64,000 bases of DNA from Phaeacidiphilus oryzae TH49 (GTDB lineage Bacteria; Actinomycetota; Actinomycetes; Streptomycetales; Streptomycetaceae): the NCBI RefSeq assembly GCF_000744815.1, contig NZ_JQMQ01000004.1, forward strand, positions 806,001 to 870,000, given 5' to 3'. Numbering within the stretch: position 1 is the first letter of the stretch; each line of letters begins with the position of its first letter. The position numbers and the translations under genes were made by a program. Below are positions 9,250 to 16,601 of this stretch, piece after piece. The notes under the pieces were generated by a model. The model saw only the letters and a list, made by a program, of their open reading frames with translations. It made no database searches and was not told the origin of the DNA.

Positions 9250-9318
9250 GGTGTGGTTCAGCTCCTGGCGGGAGGGGCGGTCGGGGTGGGCGCGGCCGAT
9301 GGCCGGCGGGGCGCGGCC

Positions 9319-9521
9319 TCACTCCATGAGGAAGCCCTGTTCCATCGGCGCCCACAGCTCGTGCGGACCGGCCTCCGCGACCGGCTGCTGGCAGTGGTGT
9401 CGTTCGCGATGTGGCAGCGGCGCAGGGTGTCGGGGACCGCCCGCGGGACAGCATGGTGCAGTTCGCGGTACCCGTCGACGTGGTCCGGGAGTACCCGTAC
9501 CACCTGTGCAATGCGTTCCAT
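9319..9521 (-). pseudogene. L-fucose/L-rhamnose mutarotase (RhaM-like) with internal deletion
   Basis: The first 40 or so codons from ATG 9521 read as a RhaM-type mutarotase (MERIAQVVRVLPDHVDGYRE, then LRRCHIAN). The last 23 codons, in a different frame, read as its C terminus (CQQPVAEAGPHELWAPMEQG, then FLME and a stop). The normal protein is about 105-115 residues, so about 40-45 middle codons are missing and the frame is shifted near 9390-9400. It would be the first gene of the minus-strand fucose operon, and the enzyme's job (alpha/beta anomer interconversion) fits the pathway. Confidence 0.75.
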
Positions 9522-9716
9522 GCGGTGAGATGCCCCTTCGTTGCGGCGGTCTCCGGTGCGGACGCCGGTACGCCCGGGTCTGCCCTGCGGGTCATCCACG
9601 ATCCTGTGCGTAACACCCGCGAACGAGTCGAATCAAATATGATCCTGCCCCTGCGCCATGGTGAGTCCGACTCCTCGGCGAGTCAACCCTCTGAGCCGAA
9701 GTCCACGGGCTCGCGC

Positions 9717-10415
9717 TCAGGCGCGCGGAGCCCCGAGACGCCGGTGCGGCCGCGGCGAGGAGTCGTGCGGGCGGTGCCGGACCCGGCTGGAGCGCAGGTG
9801 GGTGGCCATCGCCTCGGCGGCCTTCTCCGGGTTCCGGAGGGCCACCGCGTCCACGATGCGCTCGTGCTCGTCGATGGTCGGCCCGGCCGCTCCCGGCGCG
9901 CTGTTGAGCCGGAACATGTGGAGGTGCGCATGGAGCCGGGTCACCGCATCGGCCAGCAGGGGGCGGCCCGCCGCGTAGGCCAGCGCTTCGTGGAACTCCT
10001 GGTCGAGCAGGGCGAATTGGCGGTACTCGGCGTATCTTGCGCCGCTCTCGGGGTGCCAGCGCATCTCCTCGAGGATGGACCGCAGGTGCCGCAGCTCCTC
10101 CTCGCCCGCGTTCTCCGCGGCGAGCGAGGCCGCGCGCGGCTCCAGCAGCAGCCGCATTTCGAACAGGTCCGTCAGGGCCTCCGGGTCGAGCAGTTCGGTC
10201 GCGCGATAGCCGGCGTTGGGGCGCTTGACGACCAGCCCGTCCGCTTCGAGCCGGGCCAGGGCCTCGCGTACGGGGGTGGCCGACACGTCGAGGCGGCGGG
10301 CCAGGCCGTCGATGCTCACGCGGGCGCCGGGCGCGATCTCGTGGTCCATGACCATGGCCTTGACGGCCTCGTAGACGCGATCGGTCAGCACATCGTGTCG
10401 ATTCTCTTCCACCAT
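9717..10415 (-). CDS. GntR-family (FadR subfamily) transcriptional regulator
   Basis: 232 residues. N-terminal winged helix (LTDRVYEAVKAMVMDHEIAP, then RRLDVSATPVREALARLEADGLV) is followed by an all-helical FCD domain with metal/ligand residues (FEMRLLLEPRAASLAAENA, EFHEALAYAAGRP, EHERIVDAV). Such regulators bind sugar acids or other carboxylates. It sits between the two fucose operons, which makes it their likely repressor. I chose ATG 10415; the longer frame from 10496 lacks conserved sequence and would cover the GAGAATC repeat. Confidence 0.9.
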   Translation of the reverse strand: MVEENRHDVLTDRVYEAVKAMVMDHEIAPGARVSIDGLARRLDVSATPVREALARLEADGLVVKRPNAGYRATELLDPEALTDLFEMRLLLEPRAASLAAENAGEEELRHLRSILEEMRWHPESGARYAEYRQFALLDQEFHEALAYAAGRPLLADAVTRLHAHLHMFRLNSAPGAAGPTIDEHERIVDAVALRNPEKAAEAMATHLRSSRVRHRPHDSSPRPHRRLGAPRA

Positions 10416-10418
10416 GGC

Positions 10419-10435
10419 GAGAATCATAGAGAATC
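10419..10435. promoter_or_regulatory. GAGAATC direct repeat, 10-bp period
   Basis: Two GAGAATC copies separated by three bases lie immediately upstream of the regulator start at 10415. A one-helical-turn direct repeat in this position suggests autoregulation, though the sequence differs from the palindrome near 10540. Confidence 0.35.
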
Positions 10436-10502
10436 GGCAGCTCCCCGGGATGGCGCAGGACGGCGTGGGTGCGCCCCGGCAGTGGACTGTTGTCATCCGG
10501 AT

Positions 10503-10545
10503 ATTCCTATAGCATTATGTGCCGCACTGAAATTTCCTATAGGAA
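10503..10545. promoter_or_regulatory. Probable GntR operator: TTCCTATAGGAA palindrome plus upstream half site
   Basis: TTCCTATAGGAA (10534-10545) is a perfect 12-bp palindrome in an AT-rich island. ATTCCTATAG (10503-10512) repeats most of it about 31 bp, three helical turns, upstream. The pair lies just before the ketopantoate reductase-like start at 10559, the first gene of the plus-strand operon. A FadR-type dimer bound here would repress that operon; assignment to the adjacent regulator is inference. Confidence 0.65.
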
Positions 10546-10558
10546 TCTGAGGTGTGCG

Positions 10559-11485
10559 GTGAGCGGAAGCGAGACGGACCCCGCCCGCGTGGCCGTCGTC
10601 GGCCCCGGTGCCGTCGGGCTGGCGCTCGCGGCGGGGCTGGCCGCTCAGGGGCACCCGGTGACCTTGTGCGGCAGGACCGGAACGCCACCCATATCCGCGG
10701 TGACGACCAGCGGCGAGCACGGCAGCCGGACCGTCGACGTCGAGTGGTGCGACGACCCGGAGGGCGCGTCCCCTTTCCCCTGGGTGATCGTGGCGACCAA
10801 GCTGCATCAGGGGGAGGCGACCCGGGCCTGGCTGGAGCGGCTGGTCGGCCGCGACACCCTGGTCGTCGTCGCGCAGAACGGTGTCGAGCACCGCGAGCGG
10901 ATCGCACCGCATTCCTCGCCCGGTCAGGTCGCCCCGGTTCTGGTCCACTTCAACGCCGAACGGCACGAACGGGACCGGGTGGAGGTCCGCCGGGAGGGGC
11001 CGGGTCTCCTGGTCGGCGACGACGTGCCGGGGCGCCGCGCCCTCGCGCTGCTCGACCGGACCGGCCTCGGGGTGCGGGCCGTCGCCGATTTCACCACCGA
11101 GGCCTGGCGCAAGCTCATGGCCAATGCCGTCGCCAACCCCATAACGGCCCTCACCTGCCGCGGAGTTGAGGTCTTCGGCGACCCGGAGGTCCGGGGCCTG
11201 GCGGCCGCGATGCTCGCCGAAGTGGCCGAGGTGGCCAGGGCCGAGGGCGCACGACTGCCGGCCGATGCCGTCGACGACACCCTCGCGTGGATCGATGCCC
11301 GCCCCGCGGGCGCCGGGTCTTCGATGCTCGCCGACCGTCTCGCCGGGCGGCCCCTCGAGTACGACGGGCTGCTCGGGGCCGTGGTCCGCAGGGCCCGCGC
11401 CCACGGGAACACCGCTCCGACCTGCACCGGGGTGCTCGCGCTCGTCGCCGCCCTGGACGGCGCGCTCGCGCGACAGCGGCAGTGA
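10559..11485 (+). CDS. Ketopantoate reductase (ApbA/PanE)-like oxidoreductase
   Basis: 308 residues. The Rossmann motif VAVVGPGAVGLALAAGLAAQ binds NADP; VVVAQNGVEHRERI and the conserved Lys in WRKLMANAVANPITALTCR match the ApbA C-terminal domain. Genuine ketopantoate reductase serves pantothenate synthesis, but here it heads a sugar-acid operon, so it probably reduces or oxidises a 2-keto acid of that pathway (inference). GTG 10559 follows a GAGG ribosome site; the extra codons back to 10469 would cover the palindromic operator. Confidence 0.8.
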   Translation: MSGSETDPARVAVVGPGAVGLALAAGLAAQGHPVTLCGRTGTPPISAVTTSGEHGSRTVDVEWCDDPEGASPFPWVIVATKLHQGEATRAWLERLVGRDTLVVVAQNGVEHRERIAPHSSPGQVAPVLVHFNAERHERDRVEVRREGPGLLVGDDVPGRRALALLDRTGLGVRAVADFTTEAWRKLMANAVANPITALTCRGVEVFGDPEVRGLAAAMLAEVAEVARAEGARLPADAVDDTLAWIDARPAGAGSSMLADRLAGRPLEYDGLLGAVVRRARAHGNTAPTCTGVLALVAALDGALARQRQ

Positions 11486-11534
11486 CAGCGGTTTCAGCAG
11501 TCGCACACCATAACTTCGAGCATCAGGAGCAGCA

Positions 11535-12623
11535 GTGGCACGGGTGACCAAGGCGGAGGCCTACCTCGTCGACATCGAGGTGGAGACGGTGCGCACCGAT
11601 GCGACCCAGGCCTTCCTCAAGCAGGAGACCCTCTTCGTCGAGGTCGCCACAGACGACGGGCTGACCGGGACCGGCTACTCGTACACCATCGGCACCGGCG
11701 GCCGGGCCGTCCTCGCGATGCTGCGCGACCACCTGCTGCCCGCCCTCGTCGGCCGCGACTCCCGCGAGATCGAAGGGGCCTGGCGGGCGATGTACGACAG
11801 TACGCGCGCCACGATGGTCGGCGCGATCACCGCCCTCGGCCTGGCCGCCGTCGACCTCGCGCTGTGGGACCTGCGGTGCCTGCGGGCCGGCGAGCCGCTG
11901 TGGCGGGTCGCCGGCGGGGCACGCCAGGCGGTTCCGGTGTACGACACCGAGCGCGGCTGGCTCCAGCTGGCCGAGGACGAACTGGTCGCGGGGGCCCTCC
12001 AGGCGCAGCAGCAGGGATTCTCCGGCGTCAAGATCAAGATCGGCAAGCCCAGCCCCGGCGAGGACGCCGCCCGGATCCGGGCCGTACGCGAGGCCGTCGG
12101 ACCCGGCCTGGACATCATGGTCGACGCCAACCAGGCCTTCACCGCCCCCGAGGCCATCCGCCGCGCCGCTCTCCTGGAGCCGTACGACGTCGGCTGGCTG
12201 GAGGAGCCGCTGCCCGCCGAGGACGTGGCGGGCCACGAGCGGCTCGCCGCCTCGACGAGCATCCCGGTGGCGGTGGGGGAGTCCATGTACTCGCTCGGCC
12301 ATTTCCGCGAGTATCTGCAGCGCGGCGCCGCCGGGATCGTGCAGCCCGACGTGGCCCGGATCGGCGGCATCACGCCCTGGCTGAAGGTCGCCCACCTGGC
12401 GGAGGCCTTCAATGTCGAGGTCTGCCCGCACTTCCTGATGGAGATCCACGTCAGCCTGACCGCCGCCGTGCCGAACGCCCGCTATGTCGAGTACATCCCG
12501 CAGCTGCGCGCCGTGACGACGCGTCAGCTGCGGATCGCGGACGGCCTCGCGTACGCGCCGTCCGAGCCCGGGCTCGGCATCGCCTGGGACCGCGATGCCA
12601 TCGACGACCGCCGCGTCGCCTGA
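11535..12623 (+). CDS. Enolase-superfamily (mandelate racemase-type) sugar-acid dehydratase
   Basis: 362 residues with the N-terminal capping domain and C-terminal barrel. Catalytic features are visible: KxK in GVKIKIGKPSP, metal ligands in IMVDANQAF, GWLEEPL and VAVGESMYS, and a late His region PHFLMEIH. It abstracts the alpha proton of a sugar acid and usually loses water. As the island's L-fuconate dehydratase is destroyed, this enzyme is the best candidate to make 2-keto-3-deoxy-L-fuconate. It belongs to another subgroup, so another aldonate remains possible. GTG 11535; the next gene begins 43 bp on. Confidence 0.85.
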   Translation: MARVTKAEAYLVDIEVETVRTDATQAFLKQETLFVEVATDDGLTGTGYSYTIGTGGRAVLAMLRDHLLPALVGRDSREIEGAWRAMYDSTRATMVGAITALGLAAVDLALWDLRCLRAGEPLWRVAGGARQAVPVYDTERGWLQLAEDELVAGALQAQQQGFSGVKIKIGKPSPGEDAARIRAVREAVGPGLDIMVDANQAFTAPEAIRRAALLEPYDVGWLEEPLPAEDVAGHERLAASTSIPVAVGESMYSLGHFREYLQRGAAGIVQPDVARIGGITPWLKVAHLAEAFNVEVCPHFLMEIHVSLTAAVPNARYVEYIPQLRAVTTRQLRIADGLAYAPSEPGLGIAWDRDAIDDRRVA

Positions 12624-12665
12624 CCCGTAGTCCCGCCCGCACCTTCCCGCACCAGGAGGACGACG

Positions 12666-14036
12666 ATGTCCACCCTCAGCTCGGCGAAGCCCGGCCACGC
12701 CGGAAGCGGCACCGATGCCGCGCACCGCCGCAGAGTCCTGTTGGCGTCCCTCGTCGGCTCCGCCCTCGAGTGGTACGACTTCTACCTGTACAGCACGGCC
12801 GCCGCTCTGGTCTTCAACAAGATCATCTTTCCCTCGTCCGACGCCACGGCCTCGCTGCTGGCCTCCTTCGGCGCGCTCGCCGTCGGCTACTTCGTCCGGC
12901 CGCTGGGCGGTATCGTCTTCGGCCGCCTCGGCGACCTGGTCGGCCGCAAGCGGGTCCTGGTCATCACGCTCCTGGTGATGGGCGCATCCACGGTCGGCAT
13001 GGCCCTGCTCCCGACGTACCGTCAGGTCGGCGTGCTCGCCCCGGTGCTGCTGGTGCTCCTGCGCGCCGTTCAGGGCCTCGGGGCCGGAGCCGAGTACGGC
13101 GGGGCGGCCATCCTGACGGCCGAGTTCTCCGACTCGCGGCGGCGCGGACTGTTCGGTGCCGCGCCCAGTGTCGGCGTCTACCTGGGCATCCTGCTGGCTT
13201 CGGGGGCTTTCGCCCTGGCCACGCGGCTGCCGCAAGAGCAGTTCCTCTCCTGGGGCTGGCGGGTCCCGTTCGCGGCCAGCGTCCTGGTCATCGGCGCGGC
13301 TCTCGTCATCCGGCTGCGGCTGACCGAGAGCCCGGCGTTCGAAGCGGCGCAGGAACGCGCTGAGACCGCCGAGGTCTCGCCGGTCCGGGAGGTCGTGCGC
13401 ACCGAATGGAAGGCCGGCCTGGTCGTCTTCGGCCTGCAGACCGCCCAGAACGTCGTCGCCTATCTGAACCTGACGTTCCTGGCCGCCTACCTCTCCGACA
13501 CCCTGAAGCGGGACAGCTCGACGGGACCCTTCGCGGTCACCGTCGGCACCGCCGTGACGGCGGTCTCGCTGTGCCTGTTCGCCCGCCTGACCGACCTGAT
13601 CGGCCGCAAGCCGGTGGCGCTCGGAGGCTGCGTCTTCTCCGCCCTCTTCGTCTTCCCCTACTTCTGGATCATCGACCATGCGGACACCTCGCTGCCCGTC
13701 GTGCTCGCGGTCGTGGTCAGCATGGGGATCGGCGTGGGCTGCATGTTCGCCCCGCAGGCCGCGTACTACAGCGAACTGTTCACCGCGCGCTCCCGCTTCA
13801 CCGGCCTCTCGCTGTACCGGGAGGCCTCCGGCGCCGTCACCGGTGGGCTGACCCCGCTCATCGCCGTCGCCCTGGTCTCCGCGACGGGCGGCAGCTCGTG
13901 GGGCGTCTGCCTGTTCGTCTTGGCCGCCTGCCTCATCGGAGGCCTCGCGGTCGCCCTCGGCCCCGAGACCCGCGGCCGCGACCTCAGCACCACCACCGTG
14001 GAAGCCCTCCGGGCCTCGACCGGCACCTTCCGCTGA
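12666..14036 (+). CDS. MFS transporter, metabolite:H+ symporter (MHS) family
   Basis: 456 residues, about 12 transmembrane segments. MHS hallmarks are SALEWYDFYLYSTAAALVFN at TM1, GRLGDLVGRKRVL, QGLGAGAEYGGAAIL in TM4 and PETRGRDL near the end. Members import carboxylates and sugar acids such as shikimate, citrate or gluconate with protons. In this operon it may import fuconate or another aldonate, complementing the sugar permease at 6894. The start ATG follows an AGGAGG-type site (CAGGAGGACGACG). Confidence 0.9.
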   Translation: MSTLSSAKPGHAGSGTDAAHRRRVLLASLVGSALEWYDFYLYSTAAALVFNKIIFPSSDATASLLASFGALAVGYFVRPLGGIVFGRLGDLVGRKRVLVITLLVMGASTVGMALLPTYRQVGVLAPVLLVLLRAVQGLGAGAEYGGAAILTAEFSDSRRRGLFGAAPSVGVYLGILLASGAFALATRLPQEQFLSWGWRVPFAASVLVIGAALVIRLRLTESPAFEAAQERAETAEVSPVREVVRTEWKAGLVVFGLQTAQNVVAYLNLTFLAAYLSDTLKRDSSTGPFAVTVGTAVTAVSLCLFARLTDLIGRKPVALGGCVFSALFVFPYFWIIDHADTSLPVVLAVVVSMGIGVGCMFAPQAAYYSELFTARSRFTGLSLYREASGAVTGGLTPLIAVALVSATGGSSWGVCLFVLAACLIGGLAVALGPETRGRDLSTTTVEALRASTGTFR

Positions 14037-14041
14037 GCCTG

Positions 14042-14065
14042 CCACCTGAAGTACCACCCGAAGTA
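14042..14065. repeat. 12-bp tandem duplication (CCACCYGAAGTA x2)
   Basis: Two adjacent 12-bp copies differing at one base lie between the MHS permease stop and the FAH hydrolase start. Probably replication slippage; no function evident. Confidence 0.6.
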
Positions 14066-14120
14066 CCACCATCGAGCCCCGAACGGCCCATGCCGGGCGG
14101 GGAGTTGAGGAAGCATCAGC

Positions 14121-14964
14121 ATGCGCATCGCCCGCCTGGGCCGGCCGGGGCACGAGGTTCCGGTCGTCGTCGACGGAGACCGGGTCCTCGACCTGAGGAG
14201 CGTCACTCCGGACGTGACCCCCGAGTTCCTCGAACACCGGCTGCCCGCACTCGACCCGACCGGCCTCCCCGAGCTCGCGGACGCCGCAGGGCTGCGCATC
14301 GGCGCGCCCATCACCCGCCCCTCGGCGGTCGTCTGCGTCGGCATGAACTACGCCAAACACGCGGCCGAGTCCGGCGCCGAACCGCCCACCGAGCCGGTCG
14401 TGTTCTTCAAGCACCCCAACACGGTGGTCGGCCCGAACGACGCCGTGGTCATCCCGCGGGGCAGCACCATGACGGACTGGGAGGTCGAACTCGGCATCGT
14501 CATCGGCAAGCAGGCCGGCTACCTCGACTCTCCCGCGGACGCCGCCGCGCACATCGCCGGCTACGTCCTCGGCAACGACGTCTCCGAACGCGAACTGCAG
14601 CTGCACACCTCCGGGGGGGCAGTGGTCGAAGGGCAAGTCCGCACCCACCTTCACCCCCGTCGGGCCCTGGCTGGTCACCGCCGACGAGCTGGACCCGACG
14701 GACGTCCGCCTGCGCAGCCGCGTCAACGGCGAGCCCCGCCAGGACTCCAGCACCGCCGACCTGATCTTCCCCGTGGCCGACATCGTGCATCGGCTCAGCC
14801 AGTTCATGACCCTCGACCCCGGAGACCTCATCCTCACCGGAACCCCGGAGGGCGTCGCCCTCTCCGGCCGCTTCCCCTACCTGCGCCCCGGCGACGTCGT
14901 CGAACTCGACGGCACAGGGCTCGGTACGCAGCGCCAGACGACCATCGCAGCGAAGGACGCATGA
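14121..14964 (+). pseudogene. FAH-family hydrolase (2,4-diketo-3-deoxy-fuconate hydrolase type), apparent +1 frameshift
   Basis: Fumarylacetoacetate hydrolase fold, about 280 residues if repaired. The first part shows VCVGMNYAKHAAESG, the metal ligands in DWEVELGIVIGK and GYVLGNDVSERELQ. After a run of seven G at 14613-14619 the frame changes; with six G it continues SGGQWSKGKS, the family's usual motif, then MTLDPGDLILTGTPEGVALS. The enzyme would cleave the diketo acid made by the next gene's SDR into pyruvate and L-lactate. ATGA overlap with that gene. A homopolymer sequencing error is as likely as a real mutation. Confidence 0.8.
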
Positions 14965-15758
14965 TGACCGCCCGGATATCCCCCACCGCGGACACCCGCG
15001 GGCCCGAACTCCAGGACCTGGTCGCCGTCGTCACCGGCGGCGCCTCCGGCATCGGCCTCGCCACCGCCCGCGAACTGCACGCCCGCGGGGCCCGGGTGGC
15101 CGTACTCGACCGGGCCGCGAGCGACGAGCCGTTCCTGCACATCCCCTGCGACGTCACCGACGACGAGGCCGTCCGCGCGGCCGTCGACACCGTGGTGAGG
15201 GAGCTCGGCGGTATCCACATCCTCGTCAACAACGCCGGCATCGGCGCCCAGGGCACCGTCGAGGACAACGCCTCCGACGAGTGGCGGCGCGTTCTCGACG
15301 TCAACGTCATCGGCATCGCCCGGGTCACGGCCGCCGCCCTGCCCGCCCTGCGCAAGGCTGCCGCAGGTGGGGAGGGACACGCCGCCGTCGTCAACATGTG
15401 CTCGATCGCGGCCACCGCCGGACTGCCCCAGCGGGCCCTGTACTCCGCGAGCAAGGGCGCGGTCCTGGCGCTTACCCGCGCGATGGCGGCCGACCATGTA
15501 CGCGAGGGCATCCGTGTGACCTGCGTGAACCCCGGCACCGTGGACACCCCGTGGGTGGGCCGGCTGCTCGACGCCGCCGACGACCCGGCCGCCGAGCGCG
15601 CCGCCCTGGCCGCCCGGCAGCCCACCGGACGACTCGTCAGCGCCGACGAGATCGCCTACGCCGTCGCCTACTTGGCCAGTCCCCGGTCGGGCGCCACCAC
15701 CGGCACGGACCTTGCGGTCGACGGCGGCATGCAGGGCCTCCGGCTGCGGAGCGAGTGA
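14961..15758 (+). CDS. SDR oxidoreductase, probable 2-keto-3-deoxy-L-fuconate dehydrogenase
   Basis: 265-residue classical short-chain dehydrogenase: cofactor motif TGGASGIGLATAREL, NNAGIG, active-site Ser in VVNMCSIAATAG and YxxxK in YSASKGAVLAL. Asp in VAVLDRAA at the end of strand 2 predicts NAD preference. In the non-phosphorylating fucose route an SDR oxidises C4 of 2-keto-3-deoxyfuconate to the 2,4-diketo acid, and the neighbouring FAH hydrolase cleaves it. Start 14961 overlaps the hydrolase stop (ATGA); the second ATG at 14964 is also possible. Confidence 0.88.
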   Translation: MMTARISPTADTRGPELQDLVAVVTGGASGIGLATARELHARGARVAVLDRAASDEPFLHIPCDVTDDEAVRAAVDTVVRELGGIHILVNNAGIGAQGTVEDNASDEWRRVLDVNVIGIARVTAAALPALRKAAAGGEGHAAVVNMCSIAATAGLPQRALYSASKGAVLALTRAMAADHVREGIRVTCVNPGTVDTPWVGRLLDAADDPAAERAALAARQPTGRLVSADEIAYAVAYLASPRSGATTGTDLAVDGGMQGLRLRSE

Positions 15759-15827
15759 CCGGACCGCCATGCCGACCGCCACGCCGCCCCGCCGCTTCGC
15801 GACGGATCATCGAAAGGATGCGCCCCG

Positions 15828-16601
15828 ATGCGTGTCGCGCTCTTCCTGACCTGTGTCAACGACACGCTCTACCCGGACACCGGCCGCGCCGTCGTGAAGC
15901 TGCTCACCCGGCTGGGAGTCGAGGTGGACTTCCCCGCCGCCCAGACCTGCTGCGGCCAGGCCCACTACAACACCGGCTACCGCCGAGAGGCGGAACCCCT
16001 GGCCACCCACTACGCCGAAACCTTCGGCCCCGGCCTCGCCGCCGGCGCGTACGACGCGATCGTCACGCCGTCCGGATCCTGCGCGGCGATGGTCCGCGAG
16101 CTGTACCCGCGGATGGGCGAGCGGGCCCGCGCGGAGGGCCGGGGCACGGCGCTCGCGGCGGCGCTGGCGCCGGTGGTGCCCAGGACGTACGAGCTGACCG
16201 AGTTCCTGGTCGACGTTCTCAAGGTGACCGATGTCGGGGCGTACTACCCGCACACGGTGACCTACCACCCGACCTGCCACGGCCTGCGCTCCCTCGGCCT
16301 GGGCGACCGCCCTGCCCGACTCCTGGCCCAGGTCCGGGGACTTGAGCTGGTGGAGCTGCCGGGCGCCGAGGAGTGCTGCGGCTTCGGCGGCACCTTCGCG
16401 GTCAAGAACGCGGACGTCTCCTCGGCGATGGGTGCGGACAAGGTCCGCAACGCCGCCTCGACGGGCGCCGAGGTGCTGTGCGCGGCGGACAACTCCTGCC
16501 TGATGCACATCGGCGGCACCATGTCCCGGCTGAAGGTCGGCATCCGCCCGGTCCACATCGCCGAGATCCTGGCGAGCACGGAACAGGAGCCCCAAGCATG
16601 A
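15828..16601 (+). CDS. lutA: L-lactate utilisation Fe-S oxidoreductase LutA
   Basis: 257 residues with the two CCG (DUF3400-type) cysteine domains typical of LutA/YkgE: ACCG-like motif in AQTCCGQAHYNTGY and AEECCGFGGTFAVKN, plus HPTCHGLRSLG. Together with LutB and LutC it forms the cytoplasmic complex oxidising L-lactate to pyruvate. It ends in an ATGA overlap with lutB. Placement directly after a pathway that yields pyruvate and L-lactate explains its presence in this operon. Confidence 0.95.
   Translation: MRVALFLTCVNDTLYPDTGRAVVKLLTRLGVEVDFPAAQTCCGQAHYNTGYRREAEPLATHYAETFGPGLAAGAYDAIVTPSGSCAAMVRELYPRMGERARAEGRGTALAAALAPVVPRTYELTEFLVDVLKVTDVGAYYPHTVTYHPTCHGLRSLGLGDRPARLLAQVRGLELVELPGAEECCGFGGTFAVKNADVSSAMGADKVRNAASTGAEVLCAADNSCLMHIGGTMSRLKVGIRPVHIAEILASTEQEPQA

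Noticed and set aside
11523-14837. Minus-strand open frame of about 1,100 codons
   Set aside because: It lies wholly antisense to the dehydratase, MHS permease and FAH genes, is low complexity (Gly, Arg, Ala, Asp), and reflects GC-rich codon bias on the other strand.
14121-15758. Apparent 545-residue fusion of FAH hydrolase and SDR
   Set aside because: The frame only continues because of the extra G at 14613-14619. After that point it leaves the hydrolase sequence and runs in the wrong frame until it meets the SDR start, so it is two genes, not a fusion.
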